NCBI RefSeq assembly: GCF_900105245.1
Contig: NZ_FNSZ01000001.1
Span: 3,596,001 to 3,660,000 of the forward strand
Direction of reading: 5' to 3'
DNA: 64,000 bases
Source: Streptomyces sp. 1222.5
GTDB taxonomy: Bacteria; Actinomycetota; Actinomycetes; Streptomycetales; Streptomycetaceae
The notes below the pieces were generated by a model, which saw only the letters and a list, made by a program, of their open reading frames with translations, was not told the DNA's origin and did not search any database. The position numbers were made by a program, and so were the translations under genes. Positions 48,147 to 57,032 of the stretch are shown piece after piece (within the stretch, counting starts at the first letter, position 1; every line of letters begins with the position of its first letter).

Positions 48147-49112
48147 ATGCCCGGCATCTCGGAAGTGCGTGCGTGGTGGGCGGAGTGGCCTCCCGCCGCC
48201 GGCGCCGCGGTCATGGCGACCGGCATCGTGTCGATGGGCCTGCACCTGTCCGGCGACGAGACGCTGTCCCGGGTGGTGCTGGTCCTGGCCGCGATCGCCT
48301 GGGTGGCGCTGGCGGCCGACTTCGTCATGCGGCTGGGCACCGACCGGCCGCGGTGGCTGGCCGCCGCGGCGACTCCGGGCGCGCTGACCGCGGTCGCCGC
48401 GACGACCGTACTGGGCACCCGGCTCTCGGTGCTGGGCTGGGAGACCCTGGCCGCGGCACTGCTCGCGCTCTCGGCGCTGCTCTGGCCGGGGCTGCTCGTC
48501 TTCGTGATGCGGCACTGGGCCCGGCGCATGCCGGGTTCGGTCTTCCTGGGCTGTGTGGCCACACAGGGCCTCGCCGTGCTGGGCGCCACGCTGGCCGCGG
48601 CCGTCGAGACGGCGTGGCTGGCGCACACCGCGATGGTGCTGTTCTGGCTGGGGCTGGTGCTCTACGGCCTCGCCCTGGTCCGCTTCGACCTGCGGCAGGT
48701 GCTGGAGGGCGCCGGGGACCACTGGATCGCGGGCGGGGCGCTCGCGATCTCGGCGCTGGCCGGCGCGAGGCTGATCGCGGCGGGTGACGGGCCCATGTAC
48801 CTGTGGAACCTGGACGACCGCGGCGTACTGCGCGACGTGACGGCGGCCCTGCTCGTGCTGGATCTCGCCGCGTACGCCGTGCTGCTGGTGGCCGAGGCGG
48901 TCCGGCCCCGGCTCGGCTACGACCTGCGGCGGTGGGCGACGGTCTTCCCGATGGGGATGACGGCTGCGGCGACGCTGTCCGTCTCCACCGCCATGGACGC
49001 CCCGTGGCTCAGGGTGCCGGGGCAGGTGCTGGTGTGGGTCGGGGTGGCGGCGTGGCTGGCCACGGTCATGGGTGCGCTGCGCACGGCCCGCGCCGGCGGC
49101 GGGCCCGGCTGA
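48147..49112 (+). CDS. TDT/SLAC1-type membrane protein (tellurite-resistance/dicarboxylate transporter family)
   Basis: 321 aa with about ten hydrophobic helices and the WPPAAGAAVMATGIVSMGLH entry typical of the TDT family (TehA, Mae1, SLAC1). These are anion/C4-dicarboxylate channels or transporters, and TehA homologues are linked to tellurite resistance. Further helices: RVVLVLAAIAWVALAADFVM, TLAAALLALSALLWPGLLVF, VFPMGMTAAATLSVSTAMDA. The start is ATG 48147, 34 bp after a CCTAGCAT-like -10. It lies between two cell-wall hydrolases and is probably monocistronic. The transported anion is unknown. Confidence 0.8.
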   Translation: MPGISEVRAWWAEWPPAAGAAVMATGIVSMGLHLSGDETLSRVVLVLAAIAWVALAADFVMRLGTDRPRWLAAAATPGALTAVAATTVLGTRLSVLGWETLAAALLALSALLWPGLLVFVMRHWARRMPGSVFLGCVATQGLAVLGATLAAAVETAWLAHTAMVLFWLGLVLYGLALVRFDLRQVLEGAGDHWIAGGALAISALAGARLIAAGDGPMYLWNLDDRGVLRDVTAALLVLDLAAYAVLLVAEAVRPRLGYDLRRWATVFPMGMTAAATLSVSTAMDAPWLRVPGQVLVWVGVAAWLATVMGALRTARAGGGPG

Positions 49113-49147
49113 CCGTCGGGTCCGGCCGGGCCGTCAGCCGCGGCCGC

Positions 49148-49501
49148 TCAGGTCCACAGGACGGCAATAAAGATGTTCGCCGTGGTCAGCGCGCCGACCA
49201 GGGCGAACAGCCCCTTGTCGACCCGCTCCTCGTCGCGCTTCACGTAGACCAGCCCGAGGATCACGATCAGCAGGGCCAGCTTCACGCCGATCTTGACGGT
49301 GTTCACGTGGTGACCGTCGGCCTGGTTGAGGCCGACCAGGGCCACGCCGGTGACCAGCATGGTCGCAGCACCGTGCAGCATCCCGGGCACGAACCGGGCC
49401 GTGCCCTGGCCCATCGCCTTCATCTGGGTGAGGAAACCGCCGAGCAGTGCGGCGATGCCGATGATGTGCAGGCCGACGAAGAGATGGATGAGTACGTCCA
49501 T
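49148..49501 (-). CDS. Small four-helix integral membrane protein
   Basis: 117 aa with four hydrophobic helices: LIHLFVGLHIIGIAALLGGF, FVPGMLHGAATMLVTGVALV, VKIGVKLALLIVILGLVYVK, and LFALVGALTTANIFIAVLWT. Histidines H6, H12 and H43 in helices 1-2 are regularly spaced, as seen in small haem- or quinone-linked membrane proteins, but no firm assignment is possible. Converges with the TDT gene (35-bp gap). Not recognised beyond a conserved streptomycete membrane protein. Confidence 0.8.
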   Translation of the reverse strand: MDVLIHLFVGLHIIGIAALLGGFLTQMKAMGQGTARFVPGMLHGAATMLVTGVALVGLNQADGHHVNTVKIGVKLALLIVILGLVYVKRDEERVDKGLFALVGALTTANIFIAVLWT

Positions 49502-49967
49502 GGAGCCGGAGCCTAGCCAGGGCCCTGCCGGGCCCTTCGCACCGGGCCCCTCGCACCGCCCTCACCGGCCGGGCCCCGGCGGGCGGTCGGAGCGGACGTC
49601 CGGGTTCTCGTCACCCACCACCGACGATCTTGCATATATGCGCGCCATAGCACCACACGCATCCCGCCCGTCCCCCTTTCCGCGCTTCGGTCACCACGCT
49701 GCGTGAAGGCGTCGACTCCGGAAGGTCAACATGGTCACCTACGGTCATTTCGCGATCCGTCGAAGCCAGTTCCGTACACCGCGTTACCGACTCGTCACCG
49801 GCCGGTTTAGCGTCCTCCCCCAGGTGACCGGCTCCCCACCGCCGCCCGGGCCAGGGGCGGCAGTCGGCCACCTCCGCCGAGAAAGGCCCGGCGGTGGCGC
49901 GCTCCCCCTGTACGGGCCGCCGCCGGGCACGTCGACCGCTCGGTCGCACGAGTCCTACGGAAAGGTC
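49502..49967. other. Intergenic region with a possible structured leader of the second NlpC/P60 gene
   Basis: No convincing gene; a long frame from 49731 is open but has no coding-like landmark before the NlpC start. A GCATATATGC palindrome (49632-49641) marks an AT-rich promoter strip. Several GGTCACC/GGTGACC copies (49690, 49733, 49795, 49823) and a GC-rich stem (49883-49924) could fold in a long leader. Unlike the other NlpC/P60 gene, no c-di-AMP riboswitch motifs were found. Confidence 0.35.
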
Positions 49968-51044
49968 GTGACGGTCCAGGTGGCAGCCCACCGAAAGCCC
50001 CGGCAGAGTCCGCTCAGCGGCCATACGGTCCGGACGGCCGCCACCCTCGCCCTCGCGGGCGCCGCCACGGCCACGGCGTTCGACGGGACGGGTCACGCCG
50101 AGCCGCAACTGACGCCGACCCAGGTCAAGGCGAAGGTCGCCAGGCTGTACCAGGAGGCGGAGGCCGCCACCGAGAAGTACAACGGGGCCAAGGAGAAGGC
50201 CGACACCGCCCAGCACCGGCTCGACGGGTTGCAGGACCAGGCCGCCCGCAAGCAGCAGCGGCTGAACACGGCCCGGGACGCGCTCGGTTCGATCGCGGCG
50301 GCCCAGTACCGCGACGGCGGCATCGACCCGGCCTGGCAGCTGGCCCTCTCCAGCGACCCCGACCACTACCTGGAGGGCGCTGCCTTGGCGGAGCGGGCCG
50401 GCGACCGGCAGGCCGACGCCGTCTCCCGGGTGCGCGATCAGCTGCGTGAGATCGAGCGGCTGCGCGGCGCCGCGCGGGTCGAGCTGAAGTCGCTGCGCTC
50501 ACGTCAGACGGAGCTGAAGCGGCAGAAGAAGACCATCACCGGCAAGCTCGAGGAGGCCCGGCGGCTGCTGTCGCGGCTGACCCCGCAGCAGCAGGCGGAG
50601 GCCACCGGTGACGGGACCGGGACCGGGCGAGCTTCCCGGTCGGCGCCGGAACCCCGGGACGCACCGGAGCCGACCGGGTCCTTCCCGGCTCCCAACTCCC
50701 GTGCGGCGGCAGCCGTCTCCTACGCCTACGCCAAGCTCGGCAGCCCCTATGTGTGGGGCGCGACCGGCCCGAACGCCTTCGACTGCTCGGGCCTCGTCCA
50801 GGCCGCCTACCGCTCCGCCGGCCTCTCCCTGCCGCGCACCACCTACGCCCAGATCAACGCGGGCCGGCGCGTGTCCCGGTCGGAACTGCAGCCAGGCGAC
50901 CTGGTGTTCTTCTACTCCGGCATCAGCCATGTCGGGCTCTACGTCGGCAACGGCCAGATGATCCACGCTCCCAACCCGTCGGCACCGGTCCGGCTGGCCC
51001 CGATCGACCAGATGCCGTTCGCCGGGGCCACCCGGGTGGCATGA
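49968..51044 (+). CDS. NlpC/P60 cell-wall hydrolase with coiled coil
   Basis: 358 aa from GTG 49968; a GTG at 49980 (VAAHRKPRQ, matching the other NlpC gene) is an equal candidate. The signal region is HTVRTAATLALAGAATATAF. A long coiled coil spans about 45-205 (AKVARLYQEAEAATEKYNGA, KADTAQHRLDGLQDQAARKQ, KRQKKTITGKLEEARRLLSR). The catalytic domain has AFDCSGLVQAAYRSAG, SGISHVGLYVGNG and MIHAPNPSAP. The layout is PcsB/RipA-like, where the coil restrains the enzyme until activated at division or sporulation septa. Converges with the response regulator 17 bp away. Confidence 0.92.
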   Translation: MTVQVAAHRKPRQSPLSGHTVRTAATLALAGAATATAFDGTGHAEPQLTPTQVKAKVARLYQEAEAATEKYNGAKEKADTAQHRLDGLQDQAARKQQRLNTARDALGSIAAAQYRDGGIDPAWQLALSSDPDHYLEGAALAERAGDRQADAVSRVRDQLREIERLRGAARVELKSLRSRQTELKRQKKTITGKLEEARRLLSRLTPQQQAEATGDGTGTGRASRSAPEPRDAPEPTGSFPAPNSRAAAAVSYAYAKLGSPYVWGATGPNAFDCSGLVQAAYRSAGLSLPRTTYAQINAGRRVSRSELQPGDLVFFYSGISHVGLYVGNGQMIHAPNPSAPVRLAPIDQMPFAGATRVA

Positions 51045-51061
51045 GGGTGTCCCCCCGGGGA

Positions 51062-51805
51062 TCAGACCAGCCGGCGCGCGGTCGCCCAGCGGGTCAGCTC
51101 GTGCCGGTTGGACAGCTGGAGCTTCCTCAGCACCGCCGAGACGTGGGACTCGACCGTCTTCACCGAGATGAACAGCTGCTTGGCGATCTCCTTGTAGGCG
51201 TAGCCACGGGCGATCAGGCGCAGGACCTCGCGTTCGCGCTGGGTGAGCCGGTCCATGTCCTCGTCCACGGGCGGGGCGTCGGTGGACGCGAAGGCGTCCA
51301 GGACGAACCCGGCGAGCCTCGGGGAGAAGACGGCGTCGCCCTCCTGGACCCGGAAGATCGAGTCGACCAGGTCGGTGCCGGTGATCGTCTTGGTGACGTA
51401 GCCGCGGGCCCCGCCGCGGATCACACCGATCACGTCCTCCGCCGCGTCGGAGACGGACAGGGCCAGGAAGCGCACGGGCTGCGCGGCGTCCGCCATCAAC
51501 GCGGCGCACCGGCGCAGCACTTCGACCCCGCCGCCGCCCGGCAGGTGGACGTCGAGCAGGACGACCTCGGGCCGGGTCGCGGTGATGACCGTGACCGCCT
51601 GGTCCACGTCCGCCGCCTCACCGACCACCTCGACACCGGTCTCGGCGGTCCGCCCGATCTCGGCCTGGACACCGGTACGGAACATCCGGTGGTCGTCCAC
51701 GAGCACCACGCGTACGTGCCGCCCGCCCACGCCGCCGTCGCCCGGGCCGGTCCCTGCCGCATCACCCGCTCCGGTGGTGCCGTTCGCCTCGGTCGCGTCG
51801 CTCAT
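51062..51805 (-). CDS. NarL/LuxR-family response regulator
   Basis: 247 aa. The receiver domain has the acidic pair VVLVDDHRMFRTG, phospho-acceptor in VVLLDVHLPGGGG, and the conserved Thr/Lys region VRGGARGYVTKTITG-like segment (written IRGGARGYVTKTITG). The LuxR HTH follows: LTQREREVLRLIARGYAYKE then IAKQLFISVKTVESHVSAVL. An N-terminal ~28-residue Gly/Thr-rich extension is unusual but common in streptomycetes. It overlaps the kinase gene by 4 bp (ATGA), forming a two-component pair for membrane or envelope stress. Confidence 0.95.
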   Translation of the reverse strand: MSDATEANGTTGAGDAAGTGPGDGGVGGRHVRVVLVDDHRMFRTGVQAEIGRTAETGVEVVGEAADVDQAVTVITATRPEVVLLDVHLPGGGGVEVLRRCAALMADAAQPVRFLALSVSDAAEDVIGVIRGGARGYVTKTITGTDLVDSIFRVQEGDAVFSPRLAGFVLDAFASTDAPPVDEDMDRLTQREREVLRLIARGYAYKEIAKQLFISVKTVESHVSAVLRKLQLSNRHELTRWATARRLV

Positions 51806-53094
51806 GACGTCTTCTCCGCCCTCTCCATCTCCAGCTCGACCTCCGTGCCGCCGCCCGGCACCGCCCGCAGCCGGGCCGTGCCGCCGTTGCGCTCCATGCG
51901 GCCGATGATCGATTCCCTGACGCCCATGCGGTCGCCGGGTATCGAGTCGAGGTCGAAGCCGGGACCGCGGTCTCGCACGGACACGAAGACCGTCCTCCCC
52001 TCGACTTCGGCATAGACCTGTACGGCGCCGCCCTCGCCACCGTACTTGGCGGCGTTCACCATGGCCTCGCGCGCGGCCTGCATCTGCGCCGTCGTCCTCT
52101 CGTCCAGCGGGCAGTCGCCGACGACGACGACCTCTATGGGGACGCCGTGCTTGTCCTCCACCTCCGCCGCGCTGCGCCGCACCGCCTCCGCGACCGTGTC
52201 CGGCTCGTCGGCCTCGTCCTTGCCGGTGCCCTCCGGCTTGTACAGCCAGGTGCGCAGGTCGCGCTCCTGGGCACGGGCGAGGCGGCGCACCTCCCCCGCG
52301 TTGTCGGCGTTGCGCTGGATCAGGGTGAGGGTGTGCAGCACGGAGTCGTGGACGTGGGCGGCGACCTCAGCCCGCTCCTGGGCGCGGATGCGCATCAGGC
52401 GCTCCTCGGACAGGTCCTGGGTCATGCGCACCAGGTACGGGCCGGCGAGCAGGGTGATGCCGACCAGGACGGCGAGCGCGGCCTGGAGGACGGCACCGAG
52501 GTGGGCGGCCGAGCCCTGCAGGACGAAGATGGCGGAGACGCCGGCCGTGACGAGCAGGACGCCGCCGGCCGCCCGCAGCAGGGTGAGGGTGCGGCGCCGC
52601 CGGCCGACCTCGGCCCAGCGGGCCCGGCGGGCGTTGTCCGCCTGCCGCCAGACCAGGGCGACACCGGCCGCGACGAGCACGGCGGGCACCAGGTACGCCT
52701 TCGCCGCGTTGCCCATGTTGACGCTGCCCACGAAGACCACGGAGACCACGACCATGAGGAGCAGCGCGACGATCTGCCCCCGGTCCGGCTTGCGGGCCAC
52801 GAGTCTGCGGCGGCCGTCCGGCGAGGTCTCCGTGCCGACCAGTGTCGGTGGCTTCTGCTCGCCCACCCCGCCGACGCCGAGCGGGACGAAGAACCAGAAC
52901 GCCGCGTACAGCAGGGCGCCGAGCCCGTCGGCCATGAACAGCCCGACGAAGACGAGCCGCACCCAGATGACGGGCAGCCCGAGATGCCCGGCGAGGCCCC
53001 GCGCCACTCCGCCGAGCCAGCGTCCGTCGCTGCTGCGGTAGAGCTTGCGCGGCGGCCGCGGGTCGTCGAGTGGCAGGCTTGCGGCTTCCGGCAT
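51802..53094 (-). CDS. PspC-domain sensor histidine kinase (HisKA_3 type)
   Basis: 430 aa from ATG 53094 (MPEAASLPLDDPRPP). An N-terminal PspC domain (LYRSSDGRWLGGVARGLAGH, then VRLVFVGLFMADGLGALLYA) is followed by about four more membrane helices. The dimerisation/phosphoacceptor region is ERAEVAAHVHDSVLHTLTLI (His in HVHDSV), and the HATPase domain has AREAMVNAAKYGG, VSVRDRGPGFDLD and GMRESI-like MGVRESIIGRMERNGG. PspC fused to a kinase suggests that it senses membrane damage, as in LiaS/PspC-type envelope-stress systems. The divergent partner also has PspC. Confidence 0.94.
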   Translation of the reverse strand: MPEAASLPLDDPRPPRKLYRSSDGRWLGGVARGLAGHLGLPVIWVRLVFVGLFMADGLGALLYAAFWFFVPLGVGGVGEQKPPTLVGTETSPDGRRRLVARKPDRGQIVALLLMVVVSVVFVGSVNMGNAAKAYLVPAVLVAAGVALVWRQADNARRARWAEVGRRRRTLTLLRAAGGVLLVTAGVSAIFVLQGSAAHLGAVLQAALAVLVGITLLAGPYLVRMTQDLSEERLMRIRAQERAEVAAHVHDSVLHTLTLIQRNADNAGEVRRLARAQERDLRTWLYKPEGTGKDEADEPDTVAEAVRRSAAEVEDKHGVPIEVVVVGDCPLDERTTAQMQAAREAMVNAAKYGGEGGAVQVYAEVEGRTVFVSVRDRGPGFDLDSIPGDRMGVRESIIGRMERNGGTARLRAVPGGGTEVELEMERAEKTS

Positions 53095-53305
53095 GGCACC
53101 GATGGTCACACGGCAGGCGGGGCGGAGCATCAGGGTCGGTCCCCGAGACGCCCCTGATCTTCGCCGGGGTCGGGCCGGGGCGGGACCGGTCGGGGCGGTC
53201 CGACGCCGGTCGAACGCTTCCCGGCCTCGTCTCAGGGCCGATTTCAGGGTTCGCCCAGGGTCGTCCCGACTGCCGCGGCGGCGGCCGGGCCGTCACCATG
53301 GACGC

Positions 53306-54814
53306 ATGACGGATCACGAGCACGCCGCGACGGGTCCGGGACCCGGCACCGGCCCGCGCCCGGCCCCGGGTACCGGACCGACGGATGCCGCGCCCGCCGC
53401 GACGGGGAGGACGGGAGCGGCCGGCCGTGGCCCCGACGACGACCGGAGCCACACCCGTAGCCACGCCCCCGCCGGCCCCCGCGCCGACGCAGGCACCCGG
53501 GAACCCGAAGAGGAGCAGCAGCCGGGCATCGGCGAGGCACCCGCCCGGTTCCGGCGCGACCGTCGGCACAAGATGATCGCGGGCGTGTGCGCGGGCCTCG
53601 GGCGCCACACGGAGATGGACCCGGTGATCTTCCGGATCACCCTGGCCGTGCTGTCGGCGACCGGCGGCATCGGACTCATCTTCTACGGCTTCGCCTGGCT
53701 CCTCGTGCCCTACGAGGAAGAGGAGGAGAACGAGGTCCGCAAGCTGCTCACCGGCCGGGTCGACGGACAGGCGCTGGCCGCCGTGCTGTTCGCCCTGGTC
53801 GGCTGCGGGATCTTCCTGACCATGCTGCGCAACGGCGGGGTGCTGACCTTCGCCGTGGTGCTCTCCCTGCTGCTCGCGGGGGCCGGGTACTGGTCGCGGC
53901 GCCGCGGCGCCGCCGACCCCGACCCGCTCGCCGCGCAGGCCGCCGCCGACGCCCCGCCGGAGGCCCAGGCGCCCCCGGTCGTTACCTCCTACCCGTCCTG
54001 GTGGCGGGACCCGATCGTCAAGGACGGCACCCATGTCGGCGGCACCGGCTATCTGTGGGGCCCCGGCGACGCCCAGGAGCGGGACCTCGTCTCGGTGGTC
54101 GACGTCGGCGTCGCCACGCCGTGGAGCCATTCCGGTTCCGCACAGCCGGCGGCGGCGCGGCCCGCGCCTCCGAGACGGCGCGGCCCGCGCTGGATCGGCG
54201 GTTGGGTGTTCCTGCTCGCCCTGCTGGCGGGCGGTCTGGGCACCGGGCTGACCTGGCACACGCACCCGCTGGGCACCAGCCTGCAGACCGGCCTGGCCTG
54301 TGCCCTCGCGGTGTTCGGCCTGGGGCTCGTGGTCAGTTCGTTCCTCGGCCGCACGGGCGCCGGCACGGTGTTCCTTGCGATAGTCACGGCCGCGCTGCTC
54401 GCCGGGGTGTCGGCCATGCCGAAGGACATCACCACGCACTGGCGGGACACCACGTGGAGACCCGCCGCGGCGGCGCGGGTGAGCTCGGTCTACGAGCTCG
54501 GTACCGGGCGGGGCACGCTGGACCTGAGCCGGGTGAGCCCCACGGAGGGACAGCAGGTCTCCACGAGCGCCCATGTGGGCGCGGGGCGGCTGAAGGTGGT
54601 CGTGCCGGCGGAGGCGACCGTGCGGATGAGCATCGATGTGGGAGTGGGCGACATCCGGTTGCCCGGGGACGACAGGAAGGACGTGGACGTGCGGCCGGGC
54701 AGGCACAAGGACGTGACGCTCGAACCCACCCGGGGCGCCGGGGACGCGGGCACGCTGGACCTCACCCTCGAAGTCGGTGTGGGAGAGGTGGTGGTCAGCC
54801 GTGCTGCGTCATGA
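53306..54814 (+). CDS. PspC-domain membrane protein with LiaF-like (toastrack) C-terminus
   Basis: 502 aa from ATG 53306 (MTDHEHAATGPG). Residues about 1-85 are Pro/Ala/Thr-rich and disordered. The PspC domain follows (FRRDRRHKMIAGVCAGLGRH, TEMDPVIFRITLAVLSATGG, with GLIFYGFAWLLVPYEEEEEN). Several further helices come next, then from about 395 a beta-rich exported or membrane-proximal domain with repeated SVGVGEV-like units (AHVGAGRLKVVVPAEATV, IDVGVGDIRLPGDD, LEVGVGEVVVSRAAS). This resembles the LiaF/toastrack fold. It is divergent from the PspC-kinase/regulator pair; the three genes form a LiaFSR-like envelope-stress module. Confidence 0.88.
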   Translation: MTDHEHAATGPGPGTGPRPAPGTGPTDAAPAATGRTGAAGRGPDDDRSHTRSHAPAGPRADAGTREPEEEQQPGIGEAPARFRRDRRHKMIAGVCAGLGRHTEMDPVIFRITLAVLSATGGIGLIFYGFAWLLVPYEEEEENEVRKLLTGRVDGQALAAVLFALVGCGIFLTMLRNGGVLTFAVVLSLLLAGAGYWSRRRGAADPDPLAAQAAADAPPEAQAPPVVTSYPSWWRDPIVKDGTHVGGTGYLWGPGDAQERDLVSVVDVGVATPWSHSGSAQPAAARPAPPRRRGPRWIGGWVFLLALLAGGLGTGLTWHTHPLGTSLQTGLACALAVFGLGLVVSSFLGRTGAGTVFLAIVTAALLAGVSAMPKDITTHWRDTTWRPAAAARVSSVYELGTGRGTLDLSRVSPTEGQQVSTSAHVGAGRLKVVVPAEATVRMSIDVGVGDIRLPGDDRKDVDVRPGRHKDVTLEPTRGAGDAGTLDLTLEVGVGEVVVSRAAS

Positions 54815-55010
54815 GTTCCAGCCGGGGAAGCTGGTCGCCGGTCTCTTCCTGATCGCCACCGGTGTCGTGTACGCCGGGGACGCGGGCGGCCTGTGGGAGA
54901 CGCCGTGGTTCGCGATCGTCCCGCTGGTCGTGGGCGGCCTGTGTCTGGCCGGGGCGACCGCCGTCGTGACCCGGGGGATACGCAGACGGGGCGGCGCCGA
55001 GGGCGGCTAG
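54801..55010 (+). CDS. Small membrane protein coupled to the PspC/LiaF-like gene
   Basis: 69 aa from GTG 54801 (VLRHEFQPGKLVAGLFLIAT); a GTG eight codons earlier is possible. It overlaps the end of the PspC gene by 14 bp, which implies coupled translation. Two helices are seen: KLVAGLFLIATGVVYAGDAG and WFAIVPLVVGGLCLAGATAV, then a basic RRRGG tail. It probably serves the same envelope-stress module. Its TAG stop shares the tetranucleotide CTAG with the stop of the convergent DoxX gene. Confidence 0.75.
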   Translation: MLRHEFQPGKLVAGLFLIATGVVYAGDAGGLWETPWFAIVPLVVGGLCLAGATAVVTRGIRRRGGAEGG

Positions 55011-55534
55011 CGGTAACCGCCGGACCGGCGGCGCCGGGTCCGCCAGGCCGCGTCCACGGAGAGATAGGGGGCGCCGGCGAGGATCAGGGGCAGCCAGGCC
55101 ATCAGGTAGGCGAGGTCGTTGCCGTAGTAGTAGGGGCTCGTCGCCCAGCTGACCGTCAGCCACAGGCTGAGCGAGATCAGCGCGCCGCCGAGGGCGGCGA
55201 GCCGGCCCAGCAGGCCCAGCAGGGTGCCGATACCGACGGCCAGTTCACCGAGGGCGATGCCGTAGCCGAAGCCGACGGGGCTCTTGAGGGCGAGGTCGAT
55301 GAGGGCCGGGAGGGCGGCGGAGCCGCGGGCCGCGCGCATGGTCTCGCCGATCGAGCCGGCGCCGCCGGACTTCAGAAAGGCGCTGTCGGTGAGCTTGTTC
55401 AGGCCGGCGTAGACGAAGGTGATTCCGAGGAAGACGCGCAGCGGCAGCAGGGCGTAGTGGGCGGCGGTGTCCCGCAGCCCGCGGGGGCCGTCCAGCCGGG
55501 TCGAATGCGTTTCCGTCCGAATACTGTGAGTCAT
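55007..55534 (-). CDS. DoxX family membrane protein
   Basis: 175 aa from ATG 55534 (MTHSIRTETHST); ATG 55561 with a GAGGGG upstream is an alternative. DoxX fold with four helices: LLPLRVFLGITFVYAGLNKL, GFGYGIALGELAVGIGTLLG, GRLAALGGALISLSLWLTVS, and a last helix MAWLPLILAGAPYLSVD. The conserved FxYAGLNKL and GxxE residues are present. DoxX proteins are small quinone- or thiol-linked membrane proteins; in actinobacteria some act with superoxide dismutase in redox resistance. An ATACGTAT-centred near-palindrome (55574-55592) lies ahead of the gene. Its stop overlaps that of the convergent small protein. Confidence 0.85.
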   Translation of the reverse strand: MTHSIRTETHSTRLDGPRGLRDTAAHYALLPLRVFLGITFVYAGLNKLTDSAFLKSGGAGSIGETMRAARGSAALPALIDLALKSPVGFGYGIALGELAVGIGTLLGLLGRLAALGGALISLSLWLTVSWATSPYYYGNDLAYLMAWLPLILAGAPYLSVDAAWRTRRRRSGGYR

Positions 55535-55751
55535 CGCTGCCAGCCACCTCTCGCCCGCCATCCACCCCTCACTTGACGATACGTATGACAAGGGGGGCCC
55601 GTTCAATCCTCTACCAGATGATTTTCCGGATCCAGGAGCCCGGCGCGAGCCGCGGCGACAAGTGGGGGTGCGTCAGATGCGGACCAGGGGCCACCGAACG
55701 AGCAGGACGGACCTGCTCATCGGGCCGTCGTGCCCCCGACGGGCCGGTGAT

Positions 55752-57032
55752 TCACTCGGTCACCTGGACGACGCACCGGTTGGTCGCCACCCCGGCCGCG
55801 GTCACCACCTGAACCTCCACCGAGCCCGGCTCCACCTCGGCCGGGACGGGCACGGTCAGGACGGTGTCCGTGGGATTGCGGAAGCCGCCCGCGACGGGGA
55901 CGAGCGGCACTTGGACATCGACCGCGCCGATGCGGACGACCATGCGCGACAGCCGGTCGGCGCTGTGCGCGCCGGGCGGGACGAAGCCGGTGCCCCGGAT
56001 CTCGATGTCGTCGCCCGTGCGGATCGGCCCGTCCAGGCCGCCGGGTTCGCGGGCGCGGACCACCGAGAGGACTGCCGGGCGGCCGCCTTCGGCGTACTTG
56101 CCGGCCAGATAGGTCGCGGCCGAGATCAGCACGATCACGCCCAGCCCCCACGGCAGGTCGGGCAGCTGGTCGGGGCGGCGGGCGAGCCGTACGGCGGCGA
56201 ACAGCAGCGCGACGGCACTGATGGCGACGTACTGGATGTCGGCGAAGGCGCCCCGGCCGGAGTCGTCGGTGAGCAGGTCGGCGGCGCGCGGCCGGTGGGC
56301 CGGCACCTTTTGCAGCCGCTGGGCGACGATGCGCAGGCCCACCACGCGGCGGACCAGGACGGCGATGCCGCACACCACGGCGAGGACGGTCACCGCGCCC
56401 GCGCCGCGCGCCAGGCCCAGCCCGGCGATCAGCGCGTCGCGCTCGGCGTGACCGGAGGCGGCGGCCAGCCGGACGGCCAGGAGCAGGACGGCGTAGAGGA
56501 CGAACAGCACCCAGCAGGCGGCCACCGAACGGGAGGTGGACATCCGGTTGTCCTCGCCGATCACCGGGGCCAGCGCCCCGCCCCGCGTCCGGTGGAGCAG
56601 ACAGGCGGCGGTCAGCGCGCCCGCCACGACCAGCGCGGCGAGCAGGGCCGCGGTGCGGGCGCCGGTCCAGCCCGCGCCGATCGCGGTGAGCGCCTCCGCC
56701 AGCAACAGGACGGCCACCGCGCCCCACACCACGCACAGGGTCCGCAGCCACAGCCGGGCCAGCCATGTCTCGCCCTCCTCGCGGCCGCGTTCGGCGACGG
56801 CCTCGGCCCGCTGGGTCAGCTCCTCGGAGACCCACTGGCGGGACGCCGAGGCCGAGTGCGCCACGGCCGGCGGCAGCCCCTGTCCGGCCGCGAACTCGTC
56901 GCGCCGGCGCAGGAACGCGGCGACCGCCCGCCGGTGTCCCTCCCGGGCGCCGTGCGGGCAGCCCCCACAGGTACAACCGCCCTCGTGGGCCCCGTCGGGG
57001 CCCGTGCCCCCTCTCGCTTCCTGCACCGCCAC
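55752..57032 (-). CDS. Polytopic membrane protein with C-terminal IPT-like domain
   Basis: 426 aa from GTG 57032; GTG 57026 and TTG 57143 are other candidates, and start choice is uncertain. Near the N-terminus a CTCGGCPHG motif (about residues 19-27) could bind a metal. Then come a helical region, about six to seven helices (LRTLCVVWGAVAVLLLAEAL, AALLAALVVAGALTAACLLH, VAACWVLFVLYAVLLLAVRL, VTVLAVVCGIAVLVRRVVGL) and a beta-rich tail. That tail (IRTGDDIEIRGTGFVPPGAH; SVEVQVVTAAGVATNRCVVQ) looks like an IPT/TIG or Ig-like fold. Conserved hypothetical; function unknown. Confidence 0.72.
   Translation of the reverse strand: MAVQEARGGTGPDGAHEGGCTCGGCPHGAREGHRRAVAAFLRRRDEFAAGQGLPPAVAHSASASRQWVSEELTQRAEAVAERGREEGETWLARLWLRTLCVVWGAVAVLLLAEALTAIGAGWTGARTAALLAALVVAGALTAACLLHRTRGGALAPVIGEDNRMSTSRSVAACWVLFVLYAVLLLAVRLAAASGHAERDALIAGLGLARGAGAVTVLAVVCGIAVLVRRVVGLRIVAQRLQKVPAHRPRAADLLTDDSGRGAFADIQYVAISAVALLFAAVRLARRPDQLPDLPWGLGVIVLISAATYLAGKYAEGGRPAVLSVVRAREPGGLDGPIRTGDDIEIRGTGFVPPGAHSADRLSRMVVRIGAVDVQVPLVPVAGGFRNPTDTVLTVPVPAEVEPGSVEVQVVTAAGVATNRCVVQVTE

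Noticed and set aside
49502..49967. A second c-di-AMP riboswitch before the 49968 NlpC/P60 gene
   Set aside because: The conserved segments of the ydaO class (CCGAAnCCGACAG, GGTAGGCG, GGGGTGAATC) are not present.
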